In this document: positions 15,668 through 23,568 of the stretch, piece by piece
Position numbering within the stretch: position 1 is the first letter of the stretch
How the letters are laid out: each line of letters starts with the position of its first letter
DNA from: an uncultured Pseudomonadota bacterium
Lineage (GTDB): Bacteria; Pseudomonadota; Gammaproteobacteria; Burkholderiales; Methylophilaceae
Length of the DNA stretch: 32,788 bases
NCBI GenBank assembly: GCA_903833595.1
Contig: CAILFU010000061.1
Span: 1 to 32,788, forward strand
Direction: 5' to 3'
Translations under genes and position numbers: made by a program
Notes under the pieces: generated by a model
What the model was told of the DNA's origin: nothing
Database searches by the model: none
Seen by the model: only the letters and a program-made list of their open reading frames with translations

Positions 15668-16912
15668 ATGAGTACAGTCAATAAAAGTGGGAAAAAAGAA
15701 GTTAAGAAGGTTGTTTTAGCCTATTCAGGTGGCTTGGATACTTCGGTTATCCTGAAGTGGCTACAAGATGAATATCAATGTGAAGTTGTTACTTTTACTG
15801 CTGACTTAGGTCAGGGTGAAGAATTAGAGCCCGCACGTGCTAAAGCTAAGGCTGCCGGGGTAAAAGAAATTTATATCGATGATGTACGTGAAGAGTTCGT
15901 TCGTGACTTCGTATTCCCAATGTTTCGTGCCAATACTGTGTATGAAGGTGAATACTTATTGGGCACATCAATTGCACGTCCTTTAATTGCTAAGCGCTTA
16001 ATTGAAATTGCTCGTGAAACCAATGCCGACGCTATTTCACATGGCGCCACAGGTAAAGGTAATGATCAAGTGCGCTTTGAATTAGGTGCTTATGCCTTAA
16101 ACCCGAATATCCAAATTATTGCACCGTGGCGCGAGTGGGATTTATTAAGCCGTGAAAAATTGATGGCTTATGCTGAAACGCATGGCATACCAGTCGATAT
16201 GAAACATAAGCAAGGCGGTAGTCCATACAGTATGGATGCTAACTTGCTGCATATTTCATACGAAGGTCGTCATTTGGAAGATCCAGCTGCCGAGGCTGAA
16301 GAATCAATGTGGCGTTGGAGTGTAAGCCCAGAAAAGGCACCTGATGCTGCTGAGTATTTAGATATTGAGTATGTGAATGGCGATCCAGTGAGCTTGAATG
16401 GTGAGGCGATGAAGCCGCACGAGCTGTTAGCACATTTGAATAAAATTGGTGGCAAACACGGTATTGGTCGTTTAGATTTGGTGGAAAATCGTTATGTGGG
16501 TATGAAGTCTCGCGGCTGCTATGAAACACCAGGCGGCACAATTATGCTTAAAGCCCATCGTGCTATTGAATCAATCACCTTAGACCGTGAAGTTGCGCAC
16601 TTAAAAGATGATTTAATGCCACGTTACGCCAGCATGATTTATAACGGTTATTGGTGGAGTCCAGAGCGTCTTGCCATTCAAACATTGATAGATCATACAC
16701 AAACGGTAGTGAATGGCTGGGTGCGCGTTAAGCTCTATAAAGGCAATGTGATCGTTACTGGGCGTGATAGTAAAACTAATTCATTGTTTGATTCTACTAT
16801 TGCAACTTTTGAAGATGACAAAGGTGCTTATGACCAAAAAGATGCGGGTGGTTTTATTAAGCTAAATGCTTTGAGATTGCGAATTGCAGCAAATCTAAAG
16901 CTTAGACAGTAG
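15668..16912 (+). CDS. argG: Argininosuccinate synthase
   Basis: Condenses citrulline and aspartate with ATP to argininosuccinate. The N-type ATP pyrophosphatase loop is AYSGGLDTS at residues 18-26; [13 protein letters not shown] and the tetramerising C-terminal helix region follow. Length 414 is normal for the type I enzyme (about 400). It begins three bases after the argF stop, so the two are surely co-transcribed and probably translationally coupled. argH, the next step, is not in the window. A strong intrinsic terminator follows at 16947-16983. Confidence 0.97.
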   Translation: MSTVNKSGKKEVKKVVLAYSGGLDTSVILKWLQDEYQCEVVTFTADLGQGEELEPARAKAKAAGVKEIYIDDVREEFVRDFVFPMFRANTVYEGEYLLGTSIARPLIAKRLIEIARETNADAISHGATGKGNDQVRFELGAYALNPNIQIIAPWREWDLLSREKLMAYAETHGIPVDMKHKQGGSPYSMDANLLHISYEGRHLEDPAAEAEESMWRWSVSPEKAPDAAEYLDIEYVNGDPVSLNGEAMKPHELLAHLNKIGGKHGIGRLDLVENRYVGMKSRGCYETPGGTIMLKAHRAIESITLDREVAHLKDDLMPRYASMIYNGYWWSPERLAIQTLIDHTQTVVNGWVRVKLYKGNVIVTGRDSKTNSLFDSTIATFEDDKGAYDQKDAGGFIKLNALRLRIAANLKLRQ

Positions 16913-16946
16913 TCGTAGTTGCCAATTGGTTAGCCATACCGAATGT

Positions 16947-16983
16947 CCGCTTGCTGTGTAAACAAACATGGCAGGCGGTTTTT
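16947..16983 (+). terminator. Intrinsic terminator after argG
   Basis: CCGCTTGC (16947-16954) pairs with GCAGGCGG (16971-16978) with one G-U pair, and the stem extends by TGTG/CATG to leave an 8-base loop (TAAACAAA). Five T follow at 16979-16983. It closes the arginine cluster, 35 bases after the argG stop. Confidence 0.82.
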
Positions 16984-17016
16984 GTTTAAACGGGCGTTTT
17001 AAGGTAAATAATACTC

Positions 17017-17802
17017 ATGTCTTTTAAGCACATTGTTTCTCGTGACAATCCAGTTTTTAAACACCTAAAAAAACTTGCGGACAATGCTCGTGAGCGTCGT
17101 AGCGAAGGGCAAACCCTGCTCGATGGCGTTCATCTGATAGAAGCCTATATAGCGGCATTTGGTGAGCCTACCATGGTGATTATTCCTGAAGGTCAAAGTA
17201 GTGTTGAAGCCACCGGCCTGATTCAAGCGCTAGAACATGTTTCTACTATGATGTTGCCAACACTGATGTTTGCTGAACTAACGCCAGTAGCGAGTGCAAC
17301 AGGCATTCTTGCTTTAGTGAAAATCCCGCAAATAAACATGCCGGAGTCTCCAAGTTTTGTCTTGATGTTAGAAGATATTCAAGATCCGGGTAATTTGGGT
17401 AGCATCTTGCGTACTGCCGCTGCGGCTGGTGTTGAGGTGGTTTATTTAAGTACAAGTTGTACCGATGCTTGGTCGCCAAAGGCACTACGTGGCGGACAGG
17501 GCGCACAATTTGTACTGCCAGTAGCTGCGCGTGCTGATTTAATTGCTGAGCTTGAGAATTTTAATGGCAATAGTTATGCAACTGCCATGCAAGGAGAGTC
17601 TTTGTATGCGCAAGATTTGACGCAAGCCACAGCTTTTGTGATTGGCAATGAGGGCGCTGGGCTACGTAAGCAGACCATCGCAGCAACGACAAAAAGCATT
17701 ACTATCCCTATGGCAGAAACTAAGTTGGGTGCAGTAGAGTCACTTAATGCAGGTGCGGCAGCGGCGGTGTGTTTGTTTGAGCGTAAACGTCAAGCTAACT
17801 AA
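17017..17802 (+). CDS. SpoU/TrmH-family RNA 2'-O-methyltransferase
   Basis: A 261-residue SPOUT enzyme that methylates a ribose 2'-OH in rRNA or tRNA. The three trefoil-knot motifs are clear: motif 1 LEDIQDPGNLGSILRTAAAAG with the catalytic-type Asn/Arg, motif 2 FVIGNEGAGL, and motif 3 IPMAETKLGAVESLNAGAAAAV. An N-terminal substrate-binding domain (SRDNPVFKHLKKLADNARER, then LLDGVHLIEAY) has the L30e-like form of the RlmB/TsnR group. The exact target base cannot be read; RlmB-like 23S rRNA methylation is one option. Convergent with hslO, 3 bases apart. Confidence 0.9.
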   Translation: MSFKHIVSRDNPVFKHLKKLADNARERRSEGQTLLDGVHLIEAYIAAFGEPTMVIIPEGQSSVEATGLIQALEHVSTMMLPTLMFAELTPVASATGILALVKIPQINMPESPSFVLMLEDIQDPGNLGSILRTAAAAGVEVVYLSTSCTDAWSPKALRGGQGAQFVLPVAARADLIAELENFNGNSYATAMQGESLYAQDLTQATAFVIGNEGAGLRKQTIAATTKSITIPMAETKLGAVESLNAGAAAAVCLFERKRQAN

Positions 17803-17805
17803 TAG

Positions 17806-18714
17806 TTAATGTACTTTTGGATTGCTTGGGGTGAGTGTTTCAGTCATTAATAACTGCGTCGCATCGACTTTATCAAATGCGTAATGTGCGTTACAAAAAT
17901 CACAGTTCACTTCAATGTTGCCACGCTCGGCAATAATACCTGTTAATTCTTCATTGCCTAGCATGCGCAACATATTGGCTACACTCTCACGTGTGCAACT
18001 GCAGTAAAATTGCGTGTCACTTGCTTCAAAAAGACGAACATCCTCTTCGTTAAATAACCGTGTAAGTAAAGTTTCTGCGGGTAAATTTAACAACTCATCA
18101 TCAGTTACGGTGCTGGCCAAATGGCCAACGCGGTTCCATATATCTGCGTCTTGTATTTGCATCACTTGATTCATGGTTTCTGGCATTTTTTGAATCAACA
18201 TACCAGCAGCAGATTCTCCATCACAGCATAACCAGATTTTTGTATCAATTTGCTCAGAACGCAGCATATAGTTTTCAAGTATCGCGCTGATGCTATCGCC
18301 TTCTAGTGGCACAATGCCTTGGTATGCTTGGCCGCCATCTTTAGGGTCTAGCGTAATCATAAATTGACCATGTTCAATTAATTCGAACAAGGTTTGATGG
18401 TCTTCAATCTCACCACTCCATTTGGCAGTTGCACGTATTTTCATTGAGCTATCTAGGTCTGAAGTACATTCCACTACTAATAACTTTAACGCACCCTTAC
18501 TTTGAATTTGCAGTATGAGTGCACCATTCATCTTTAGCGTAGCAGCGAGTAGGGCGCTCGCTGCCATTAGTTCACCTAATGATTGTCTTAATCCGGCAGG
18601 TAAGTTTTGTTTATTTAGCGCAAGTTTTAACGTTTGCGAGAGATTAACTAAATTGCCACGTACTGGCGTACTTTCAAATACAAATCGTTGCAGTTTGTCT
18701 TGGTTATTTTTCAT
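17806..18714 (-). CDS. hslO: Redox-regulated holdase chaperone Hsp33
   Basis: A cytoplasmic chaperone that is switched on by oxidation and unfolding. The C-terminal zinc switch is intact: Cys-Ser-Cys in FYCSCTRE and Cys-Asp-Phe-Cys in VNCDFCNAHY, the CxC plus CxxC set of the family. The N-terminal substrate-binding domain is recognisable from RFVFESTPVRGNLVNL and the LGELMAASALLAATLKMNGALILQIQ stretch. Length 302 is near the usual 290. Its start lies 98 bases from the divergent iron operon; the Fur-type site there is nearer to the iron genes. Confidence 0.95.
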   Translation of the reverse strand: MKNNQDKLQRFVFESTPVRGNLVNLSQTLKLALNKQNLPAGLRQSLGELMAASALLAATLKMNGALILQIQSKGALKLLVVECTSDLDSSMKIRATAKWSGEIEDHQTLFELIEHGQFMITLDPKDGGQAYQGIVPLEGDSISAILENYMLRSEQIDTKIWLCCDGESAAGMLIQKMPETMNQVMQIQDADIWNRVGHLASTVTDDELLNLPAETLLTRLFNEEDVRLFEASDTQFYCSCTRESVANMLRMLGNEELTGIIAERGNIEVNCDFCNAHYAFDKVDATQLLMTETLTPSNPKVH

Positions 18715-18755
18715 AGTTACATTTTAACATTCAGTGCTACTAATACAAAAAAATG

Positions 18756-18784
18756 TTGCAATTGTAAATAAGAACGATTATCAT
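18756..18784 (+). promoter_or_regulatory. Sigma-70 promoter of the iron operon
   Basis: TTGCAA (18756-18761) and TATCAT (18779-18784) are separated by exactly 17 bases. Transcription would start near 18791, leaving a leader of about 22 bases with AGGAA before the cupredoxin ATG. Confidence 0.6.
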
Positions 18785-18788
18785 TTAC
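18770..18788 (+). promoter_or_regulatory. Fur box overlapping the -10 element
   Basis: The 19 bases from 18770, AAGAACGATTATCATTTAC, match the classical Fur consensus GATAATGATAATCATTATC at 13 of 19 positions by my alignment; the core GATTATCATT is the strongest part. The site covers the -10 hexamer, the usual position for iron-dependent repression. The genes behind it are an FTR1 permease and a cupredoxin, which supports the reading. Confidence 0.65.
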
Positions 18789-18812
18789 TTTAATTAATCG
18801 CTAGGAATTGTT

Positions 18813-19130
18813 ATGAAAAAGTTAACTTATATTTTTCTATTGTTACCAATATATGGTTATGCCGCCGATACTGACATTAACATTGTTTTACAAGATCATC
18901 GCTTTCAGCCCTCTGAAATCAATATCCCAGCTGGCAAAAAAATCAAATTATTAATTGAGAATAAGGATAAGACGCCAGAAGAATTTGAAAGTCATTCATT
19001 AAATCGCGAAAAAATCATGGCGGGTAACAGCGTTACTAAAATTTACATCGGTCCTCTTGAGCCAGGAAGATACCCATTTTTTGGGGAGTTTAACGAAGCG
19101 ACTGCCCAAGGCGTAATTGTCGCAAAATAA
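18813..19130 (+). CDS. Periplasmic cupredoxin-like protein (FtrB/EfeO-cupredoxin type)
   Basis: A 105-residue exported protein. The signal peptide (MKKLTYIFLLLPIYGYA) is followed by a small beta-sandwich typical of Cupredoxin_1: DINIVLQDHRFQPSEINIPAGKKIKLLIENKD, then ESHSLNREKIMAGNSVTKIYIGPLEPGRYPFFGEF. The type 1 copper cysteine is missing, which is also my recollection for the cupredoxin parts of EfeO and FtrB. In FtrABCD of Bordetella such a protein works with the FTR1 permease, probably in ferrous-iron oxidation or hand-over. It has a good AGGAA ribosome binding site and is followed 14 bases later by the FTR1 gene. Confidence 0.85.
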   Translation: MKKLTYIFLLLPIYGYAADTDINIVLQDHRFQPSEINIPAGKKIKLLIENKDKTPEEFESHSLNREKIMAGNSVTKIYIGPLEPGRYPFFGEFNEATAQGVIVAK

Positions 19131-19144
19131 CACAGGAGTAAGTG

Positions 19145-19978
19145 ATGTTTAGTACTGCCATTATTGTTTTTCGTGAAGTGCTTGAAGCGGCCATTATTGT
19201 CGGTATCTTAGCAGCTGCCACACGCGATGTGCCAAGGCGCAACCGTTGGTTATTAGCAGGCATGCTTATTGGGTTGTTGGGTTCTGCTATGGTTGCCGCT
19301 TCTACTGACTTGATTGCCTCTTTTGCCAGTGGCGTTGGACAAGAATTATTCAATGCTCTAGTACTTGGGGTTGCTGTACTGATGCTAGCTTGGCACAACA
19401 TCTGGATGTCATCGCACGGTGCTGAATTGGCTAGTCATGCACATAACGTTGCTTCCGATATTCGTGAAGGCCATAGTGAGTGTTCAGTGTTATTAGTCGT
19501 GGTTGGTTTAGCTGTATTGCGTGAAGGTTCCGAGACTGTTTTATTTCTATACGGTATTGCCGCATCTGGTGATAGTGGTACACATAGTATGTTATTTGGC
19601 GGCTTGATAGGCCTTCTGACGGGCATTGCGGTAGGTTACACGATTTATGCTGGCTTGTTGCGTATTCCGATGCGCTGGTTCTTTGCCGCTACTACGGGGT
19701 TGGTGTTGTTACTGGCAGCTGGCATGGCTTCAACTGCCGCACACTTTTTAATTCAAGCTGATTTAATACCAGCATTAGCATCGCCTTTGTGGGACACCTC
19801 GGCACTACTGCCTGAAAATGGCCTTTCAGGCATGTTACTTCATAGTCTAATTGGCTATGATGCTCGCCCTGCAGGTATGCAGGTCATATTTTACATGACG
19901 GCGCTCACTCTAATTATTATTGGCATGAAGATGAATGCTAAGCCTCGCCAATCAATTCAAACAACAGGAACTATTTAA
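19145..19978 (+). CDS. FTR1-family high-affinity iron permease (EfeU/FtrC-like)
   Basis: A 277-residue inner-membrane permease with about seven hydrophobic helices. Both iron-binding RExxE motifs are present: REVLE at residues 10-14 in the first helix and REGSE at 126-130 in the fourth, as in yeast Ftr1p and E. coli EfeU. I use the ATG at 19145, which has AGGAG six bases upstream; a GTG one codon earlier is also in frame. No EfeO with peptidase-like domain, no EfeB peroxidase and no FtrA/P19 or FtrD is nearby, so this is a reduced version of the known systems. The next gene begins one base after its stop. Confidence 0.92.
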   Translation: MFSTAIIVFREVLEAAIIVGILAAATRDVPRRNRWLLAGMLIGLLGSAMVAASTDLIASFASGVGQELFNALVLGVAVLMLAWHNIWMSSHGAELASHAHNVASDIREGHSECSVLLVVVGLAVLREGSETVLFLYGIAASGDSGTHSMLFGGLIGLLTGIAVGYTIYAGLLRIPMRWFFAATTGLVLLLAAGMASTAAHFLIQADLIPALASPLWDTSALLPENGLSGMLLHSLIGYDARPAGMQVIFYMTALTLIIIGMKMNAKPRQSIQTTGTI

Positions 19979-19979
19979 C

Positions 19980-20732
19980 ATGAAAATGAATGACATGATT
20001 GCCTACCTAGTGATTGGTACAACTACTACGTTTTATTTTGGTAATGTTGTCGCAGGTCCGGCTGATTACATTTACACCCCTAACGTCGAGCAAGGCGAAA
20101 AAGAAATTGATTTCAAATTTGGTACCGATAAGCAACAAGATGGATCGCACAAAACTGTCGGTTCAATGGGTTTTGGTTACGGAGTAAACGAAAATTGGTT
20201 TACTGAAGTTTATTTAAAGTCTGAGCATCAGTCGGGAGAAGGGTTGACCCTTGCTGAATGGGAAAATAAATTTCAACTCACTGAAACTGGCAAATATCCT
20301 ATAGATATCGGTCTTATCAGTGAAATTGAGGCGCCATTGAATAATGGTAACGAGCCGTGGGAATTGAAACTGGGTCCGTTATTTCAGAGCGAAATTGGTA
20401 GAGTGCAAATGAATGGCAACCTCTTATTCGAGCGTAAATTTGGCTCTAATGACACCGGCATAAAATATGTCACGGAAATAGGCTATCAGTGGCAGGTCAA
20501 GTATCGTTGGCAACCATCTATAGAATGGGGTGCACAGGGTTTTGGGGAAATGGGGCAGTGGGATCATTGGGATAAGGCTAGCTCACAAAACCATCGTTTT
20601 GGCCCTGCAGTGTTTGGCAAATTAGCGCTTGGCAACAAACAAGCAATTAAATACAACGCTGCTTATCTATTGGGTGTGAGTGATGCTGCGCCTAATAATA
20701 CATTCAGGATGCAGGTGGAGTACGAGTTTTAA
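19980..20732 (+). CDS. Predicted beta-barrel outer-membrane protein in the iron operon
   Basis: I do not recognise a named family. The 250-residue product starts MKMNDMIAYLVIG and has a signal-like segment probably cut near Val-Val-Ala-Gly (residues 22-25). The rest shows alternating polar and hydrophobic strands with frequent Gly and aromatic residues (GSMGFGYGVNENWFTEVYLKS, WELKLGPLFQSEIG, IGYQWQVKYRWQPSIEWGAQ) and ends VEYEF, a terminal Phe typical of the outer-membrane assembly signal. AGGAA at 19966-19970 and a one-base gap to the FTR1 stop show it belongs to the operon. The likely job is passing iron or a small chelate across the outer membrane, or sensing; this is inference from context. 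Confidence 0.75.
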   Translation: MKMNDMIAYLVIGTTTTFYFGNVVAGPADYIYTPNVEQGEKEIDFKFGTDKQQDGSHKTVGSMGFGYGVNENWFTEVYLKSEHQSGEGLTLAEWENKFQLTETGKYPIDIGLISEIEAPLNNGNEPWELKLGPLFQSEIGRVQMNGNLLFERKFGSNDTGIKYVTEIGYQWQVKYRWQPSIEWGAQGFGEMGQWDHWDKASSQNHRFGPAVFGKLALGNKQAIKYNAAYLLGVSDAAPNNTFRMQVEYEF

Positions 20733-20734
20733 CG

Positions 20735-21037
20735 CTATTGTTGATAGGGAGGGATGTGCCAAGCACCTAACTGATTGCCCAGTAGCAATAGGTTACAATG
20801 CAGGCGATCGGCGCCATTGGCACTTACTTCAAACTCATAAGTACGTAAAAACTGCACATGCCCGCGACCGTTTCGCCCTAACCATAATTTACTGCAAGCG
20901 ACGGTTTCATCTAGCAACTGTAAATTGAATCGGGAGGCTAAATCGTGACCAAGTACAATAGCTCTTTCCCGCTTATCCATGCTATCTAGCCAAAACCAAG
21001 CGACTAGCATTAATATCAACAACAGTATCAGTTCCAT
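20735..21037 (-). CDS. DUF3301 family small membrane protein
   Basis: A 100-residue protein with one N-terminal membrane helix (MELILLLILMLVAWFWLDSM) and a small soluble domain. The pattern DSMDKRERAIVLGHDLASRFNLQLLDETV, then LGRNGRGHVQFLRTYEFEVSANGADR, is that of DUF3301, a family of unknown function found in beta- and gammaproteobacteria. It is tail to tail with the barrel gene, 2 bases apart, and transcribed away from the amt control region, whose sites lie upstream of it too. Confidence 0.82.
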   Translation of the reverse strand: MELILLLILMLVAWFWLDSMDKRERAIVLGHDLASRFNLQLLDETVACSKLWLGRNGRGHVQFLRTYEFEVSANGADRLHCNLLLLGNQLGAWHIPPYQQ

Positions 21038-21154
21038 AAATTAAGACTCATTTTTAATTTTATGACACACAAAATATGTATCAGATTTGCCAGAAAGTAT
21101 GTATGCCAAGCATAATATTGTAAAGTGGATATTGATGATCAATATTAGATTAAT

Positions 21155-21171
21155 TGCACTACTTTAGTGCG
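21155..21171 (+). promoter_or_regulatory. Upstream NtrC-type enhancer site of amtB
   Basis: TGCAC-N7-GTGCG in 17 bases, one mismatch from the dyad TGCAC-N7-GTGCA that underlies the NtrC consensus TGCACC-N5-GGTGCA. Its centre lies about 117 bases before the predicted start of transcription and 30 bases (close to three helical turns) from the second site. Confidence 0.7.
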
Positions 21172-21184
21172 AATAAATTATAGT

Positions 21185-21201
21185 TGCACTATATTTGTGC
21201 A
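21185..21201 (+). promoter_or_regulatory. Downstream NtrC-type enhancer site of amtB
   Basis: A perfect TGCAC-N7-GTGCA dyad, centred about 87 bases before the predicted start of transcription. Paired sites at this distance from a sigma-54 promoter are the layout known for glnA and glnK of enterobacteria. Confidence 0.75.
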
Positions 21202-21253
21202 TATCAACATAATTTATCTAGAGATAGATATTACAAAACAATAGGTTAAGTAT

Positions 21254-21269
21254 TGGCGCAGTATTTGCT
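21254..21269 (+). promoter_or_regulatory. Sigma-54 promoter of amtB
   Basis: TTGGCGCAGTATTTGCT has the invariant GG (21255-21256) and GC (21267-21268) separated by ten bases, as required for RpoN (consensus TTGGCACG-N4-TTGC). Transcription would start near 21280, 28 bases before the amtB ATG. Confidence 0.8.
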
Positions 21270-21307
21270 TTACTTAGGCACACAAAAAATTATGGGGTAG
21301 TTTTAGA

Positions 21308-22498
21308 ATGGAAGCTCTAGTCTCATCGAATGATGTTTTATTTGTTTTATTAGGCGCTATTATGGTGCTTGCCATGCACGCGGGATTCGCTTTTTTAGAA
21401 GTCGGCACAGTGCGTAAAAAAAATCAAGTGAATGCCTTAGTGAAAATTATGGTCGATTTTTCAGTTTCAACTATCGCTTATTTTTTTATTGGCTATAGCA
21501 TTGCTTATGGGATTAATTTCTTTAGTGGGGCGGAAGTATTAGCCGCTAAAAATGGCTACGAATTAGTTAAATTCTTTTTTCTACTGACATTTGCTGCGGC
21601 TATCCCGGCCATCGTATCGGGTGGCATAGCTGAACGTGCAAAATTTAACCCGCAACTGGCGGCAACTTTTGCATTGGTTGGTTTTGTTTACCCATTCTTC
21701 GAGGGCATTGCTTGGAATAACCATTATGGTTTTCAAGATTGGTTGAATGTCTCATTTGGTGCGAAGTTCCATGATTTTGCAGGTTCAGTAGTCGTGCATG
21801 CGATGGGAGGCTGGATTGCACTCATTGCAGTATTATTGCTTGGTGCACGCTCAGATCGTTATGGTAAAGATGGGCGAGTGCATGCTCATCCACCCTCTAA
21901 CATTCCATTTTTAGCGCTTGGTGCTTGGATACTGACTGTAGGTTGGTTTGGTTTTAATGTGATGTCGGCTCAATCTATTCAAGGTATCTCTGGATTAGTG
22001 GCGGTTAACTCATTGATGGCTTTGGTGGGGGGCACTTTGGCAGCATTAGTGATGGGTAAGAATGACCCTGGTTTTGTGCATAATGGCCCCTTAGCTGGTT
22101 TGGTTGCTGTGTGTGCAGGCTCTGATGTGATGCATCCATTAGGTGCGTTAGTGACAGGTATTATTGCTGGCATTTTATTTGTTTGGGCATTTACACATAC
22201 ACAAAACCGCCTGAAAATTGATGATGTATTAGGCGTTTGGCCCTTACATGGTTTATGTGGGGCTTGGGGCGGTATTGCTGCAGGTATTTTCGGTAGTCAA
22301 TTGCTAGGGGGCAGGGGTGGTGTGAGTTTTATATCACAATTGCTTGGTACTGGTTTAGGTATAGCGGTAGCAATGATAGGTGGCGTACTTGTTTATGGCA
22401 CACTTAAAAAAATTGTCGGTATTCGTATGGGTCGAGAAGAAGAGTTTGATGGGGCAGATTTAAGCATCCATAAAATTGTATCTACTGCGGATGATTAA
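21308..22498 (+). CDS. amtB: Ammonium channel Amt
   Basis: A 396-residue integral membrane ammonium transporter with about eleven helices and no signal peptide. The twin pore histidines are His164 (DFAGSVVVHAMGG) and His314 (WPLHGLCGAWGG). ERAKF, FVYPFFEGIAWN and the C-terminal GREEEFDGADLSIH tail, the region that normally contacts PII protein GlnK, are all present. It is preceded by paired NtrC-type sites and a sigma-54 promoter, so expression should rise when nitrogen is limiting. No glnK lies beside it in the window; the DUF3301 gene and queG flank it. Its TAA overlaps the stop of convergent queG by four bases. Confidence 0.95.
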   Translation: MEALVSSNDVLFVLLGAIMVLAMHAGFAFLEVGTVRKKNQVNALVKIMVDFSVSTIAYFFIGYSIAYGINFFSGAEVLAAKNGYELVKFFFLLTFAAAIPAIVSGGIAERAKFNPQLAATFALVGFVYPFFEGIAWNNHYGFQDWLNVSFGAKFHDFAGSVVVHAMGGWIALIAVLLLGARSDRYGKDGRVHAHPPSNIPFLALGAWILTVGWFGFNVMSAQSIQGISGLVAVNSLMALVGGTLAALVMGKNDPGFVHNGPLAGLVAVCAGSDVMHPLGALVTGIIAGILFVWAFTHTQNRLKIDDVLGVWPLHGLCGAWGGIAAGIFGSQLLGGRGGVSFISQLLGTGLGIAVAMIGGVLVYGTLKKIVGIRMGREEEFDGADLSIHKIVSTADD

Positions 22499-23568
22499 TG
22501 TTGATGTTGAGCTAATGCCCAAGTAATATGCTCTCGCAATAATGCTGAGTCGTCATTTGCGCGAGCTTGTAAGGCAGCAATTACTTCAGGCGTAGTGTCA
22601 GCATTGCCTAAGCCAATGGCGATATTGCGTAGCCACTGTGTATAACCTATACGATAGATGGCGCTGCCAGCGAGCTTGGTTTTAAAAGTATTTTCTGACC
22701 AAGAAAAACAATCGATTAAACTAATATCATCTAAACCATTTTTGATGGCAAAATCTGGCTCACGGCTAATTTCTGCAAATTTATTCCACGGGCAATACAA
22801 CTGGCAGTCATCACAACCATAGACACGATTGCCTATGAGTGATCTGAATTCTAGCGGGATGCTGTCTTTAAGCTCTATGGTTAAATAGGAGATACAACGT
22901 CTCGCGTCTACCTGATAGGGCGCTACTATGGCTTGTGTCGGGCACACTTCCATACAGCTACTGCAGGTGCCACAATGGTTGTTGCTAGGTGTATCTATAG
23001 GTAATGGCAAATTGGTATAGATTTCACCTAAAAAGAACCAAGAGCCACGGTCTTTATTGATGAGTAAGGTATGTTTGCCACGCCAGCCTATACCAGATTT
23101 TTCTGCAAGTGCGACTTCAAGCACTGGCGCACTATCGGTAAATACCCGATATTCAAAATTAAGCTTTTCTATCTGATTGACGGATGATTGAATTTTTTCA
23201 CTGAGTTTTTGCAGTTTATTGCGCATAACCTTGTGATAGTCTCTCGCCAATGCATAGCGTGATATGAACGCTTTAGTGTTGTCTTGCAATACCTGCTCAC
23301 TAGCTAAAGCATTCGGTGGTAAATAATCTAATCGGGCAGAAATAACGCGCATGGTATTTGGCACTAATTCTGCGGGGCGAGTGCGTTTCAAACCGTGTTT
23401 TGCCATATAATCCATTTCACCATGAAAACCTTTAGCAATCCAAGCTTGATGATAGGCTTCTTCAGTCTGCAAATTAGTATCAGTGATGCCAATTTGATCA
23501 AAGCCCAGCGCCAAGCCCCATTGCTTAATGTCATGGGCGAGTTGATTGAAATCGGCGGCGTTATTCAT
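22495..23568 (-). CDS. queG: Epoxyqueuosine reductase
   Basis: The cobalamin- and iron-sulfur-dependent enzyme that reduces epoxyqueuosine to queuosine in the tRNA anticodon. Two 4Fe-4S clusters are coded: CGTCSSCMEVCPT with a later Cys in DARRCISY, and CDDCQLYCPW. The N-terminal cobalamin/flavin-reductase-like domain has ITDTNL and the tail LREHITWALAQ is family-typical. Length 357 is close to usual. The ATG at 23568 shares the palindrome CATG (23566-23569) with the ATG of divergent tsaE, and a TAAAAT element ends 8 bases before it, hinting at a leaderless mRNA. queD of the same pathway is at 7591-8031. Confidence 0.95.
   Translation of the reverse strand: MNNAADFNQLAHDIKQWGLALGFDQIGITDTNLQTEEAYHQAWIAKGFHGEMDYMAKHGLKRTRPAELVPNTMRVISARLDYLPPNALASEQVLQDNTKAFISRYALARDYHKVMRNKLQKLSEKIQSSVNQIEKLNFEYRVFTDSAPVLEVALAEKSGIGWRGKHTLLINKDRGSWFFLGEIYTNLPLPIDTPSNNHCGTCSSCMEVCPTQAIVAPYQVDARRCISYLTIELKDSIPLEFRSLIGNRVYGCDDCQLYCPWNKFAEISREPDFAIKNGLDDISLIDCFSWSENTFKTKLAGSAIYRIGYTQWLRNIAIGLGNADTTPEVIAALQARANDDSALLREHITWALAQHQH

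Noticed and set aside
16239-16541. Minus-strand open frame of about 100 codons within argG
   Set aside because: Antisense to well-conserved argG sequence; composition is what the complement of a coding strand gives.
19090-19401. Minus-strand open frame of 103 codons across the cupredoxin-FTR1 junction
   Set aside because: Opposes two clear genes of the iron operon and has no recognisable domain.
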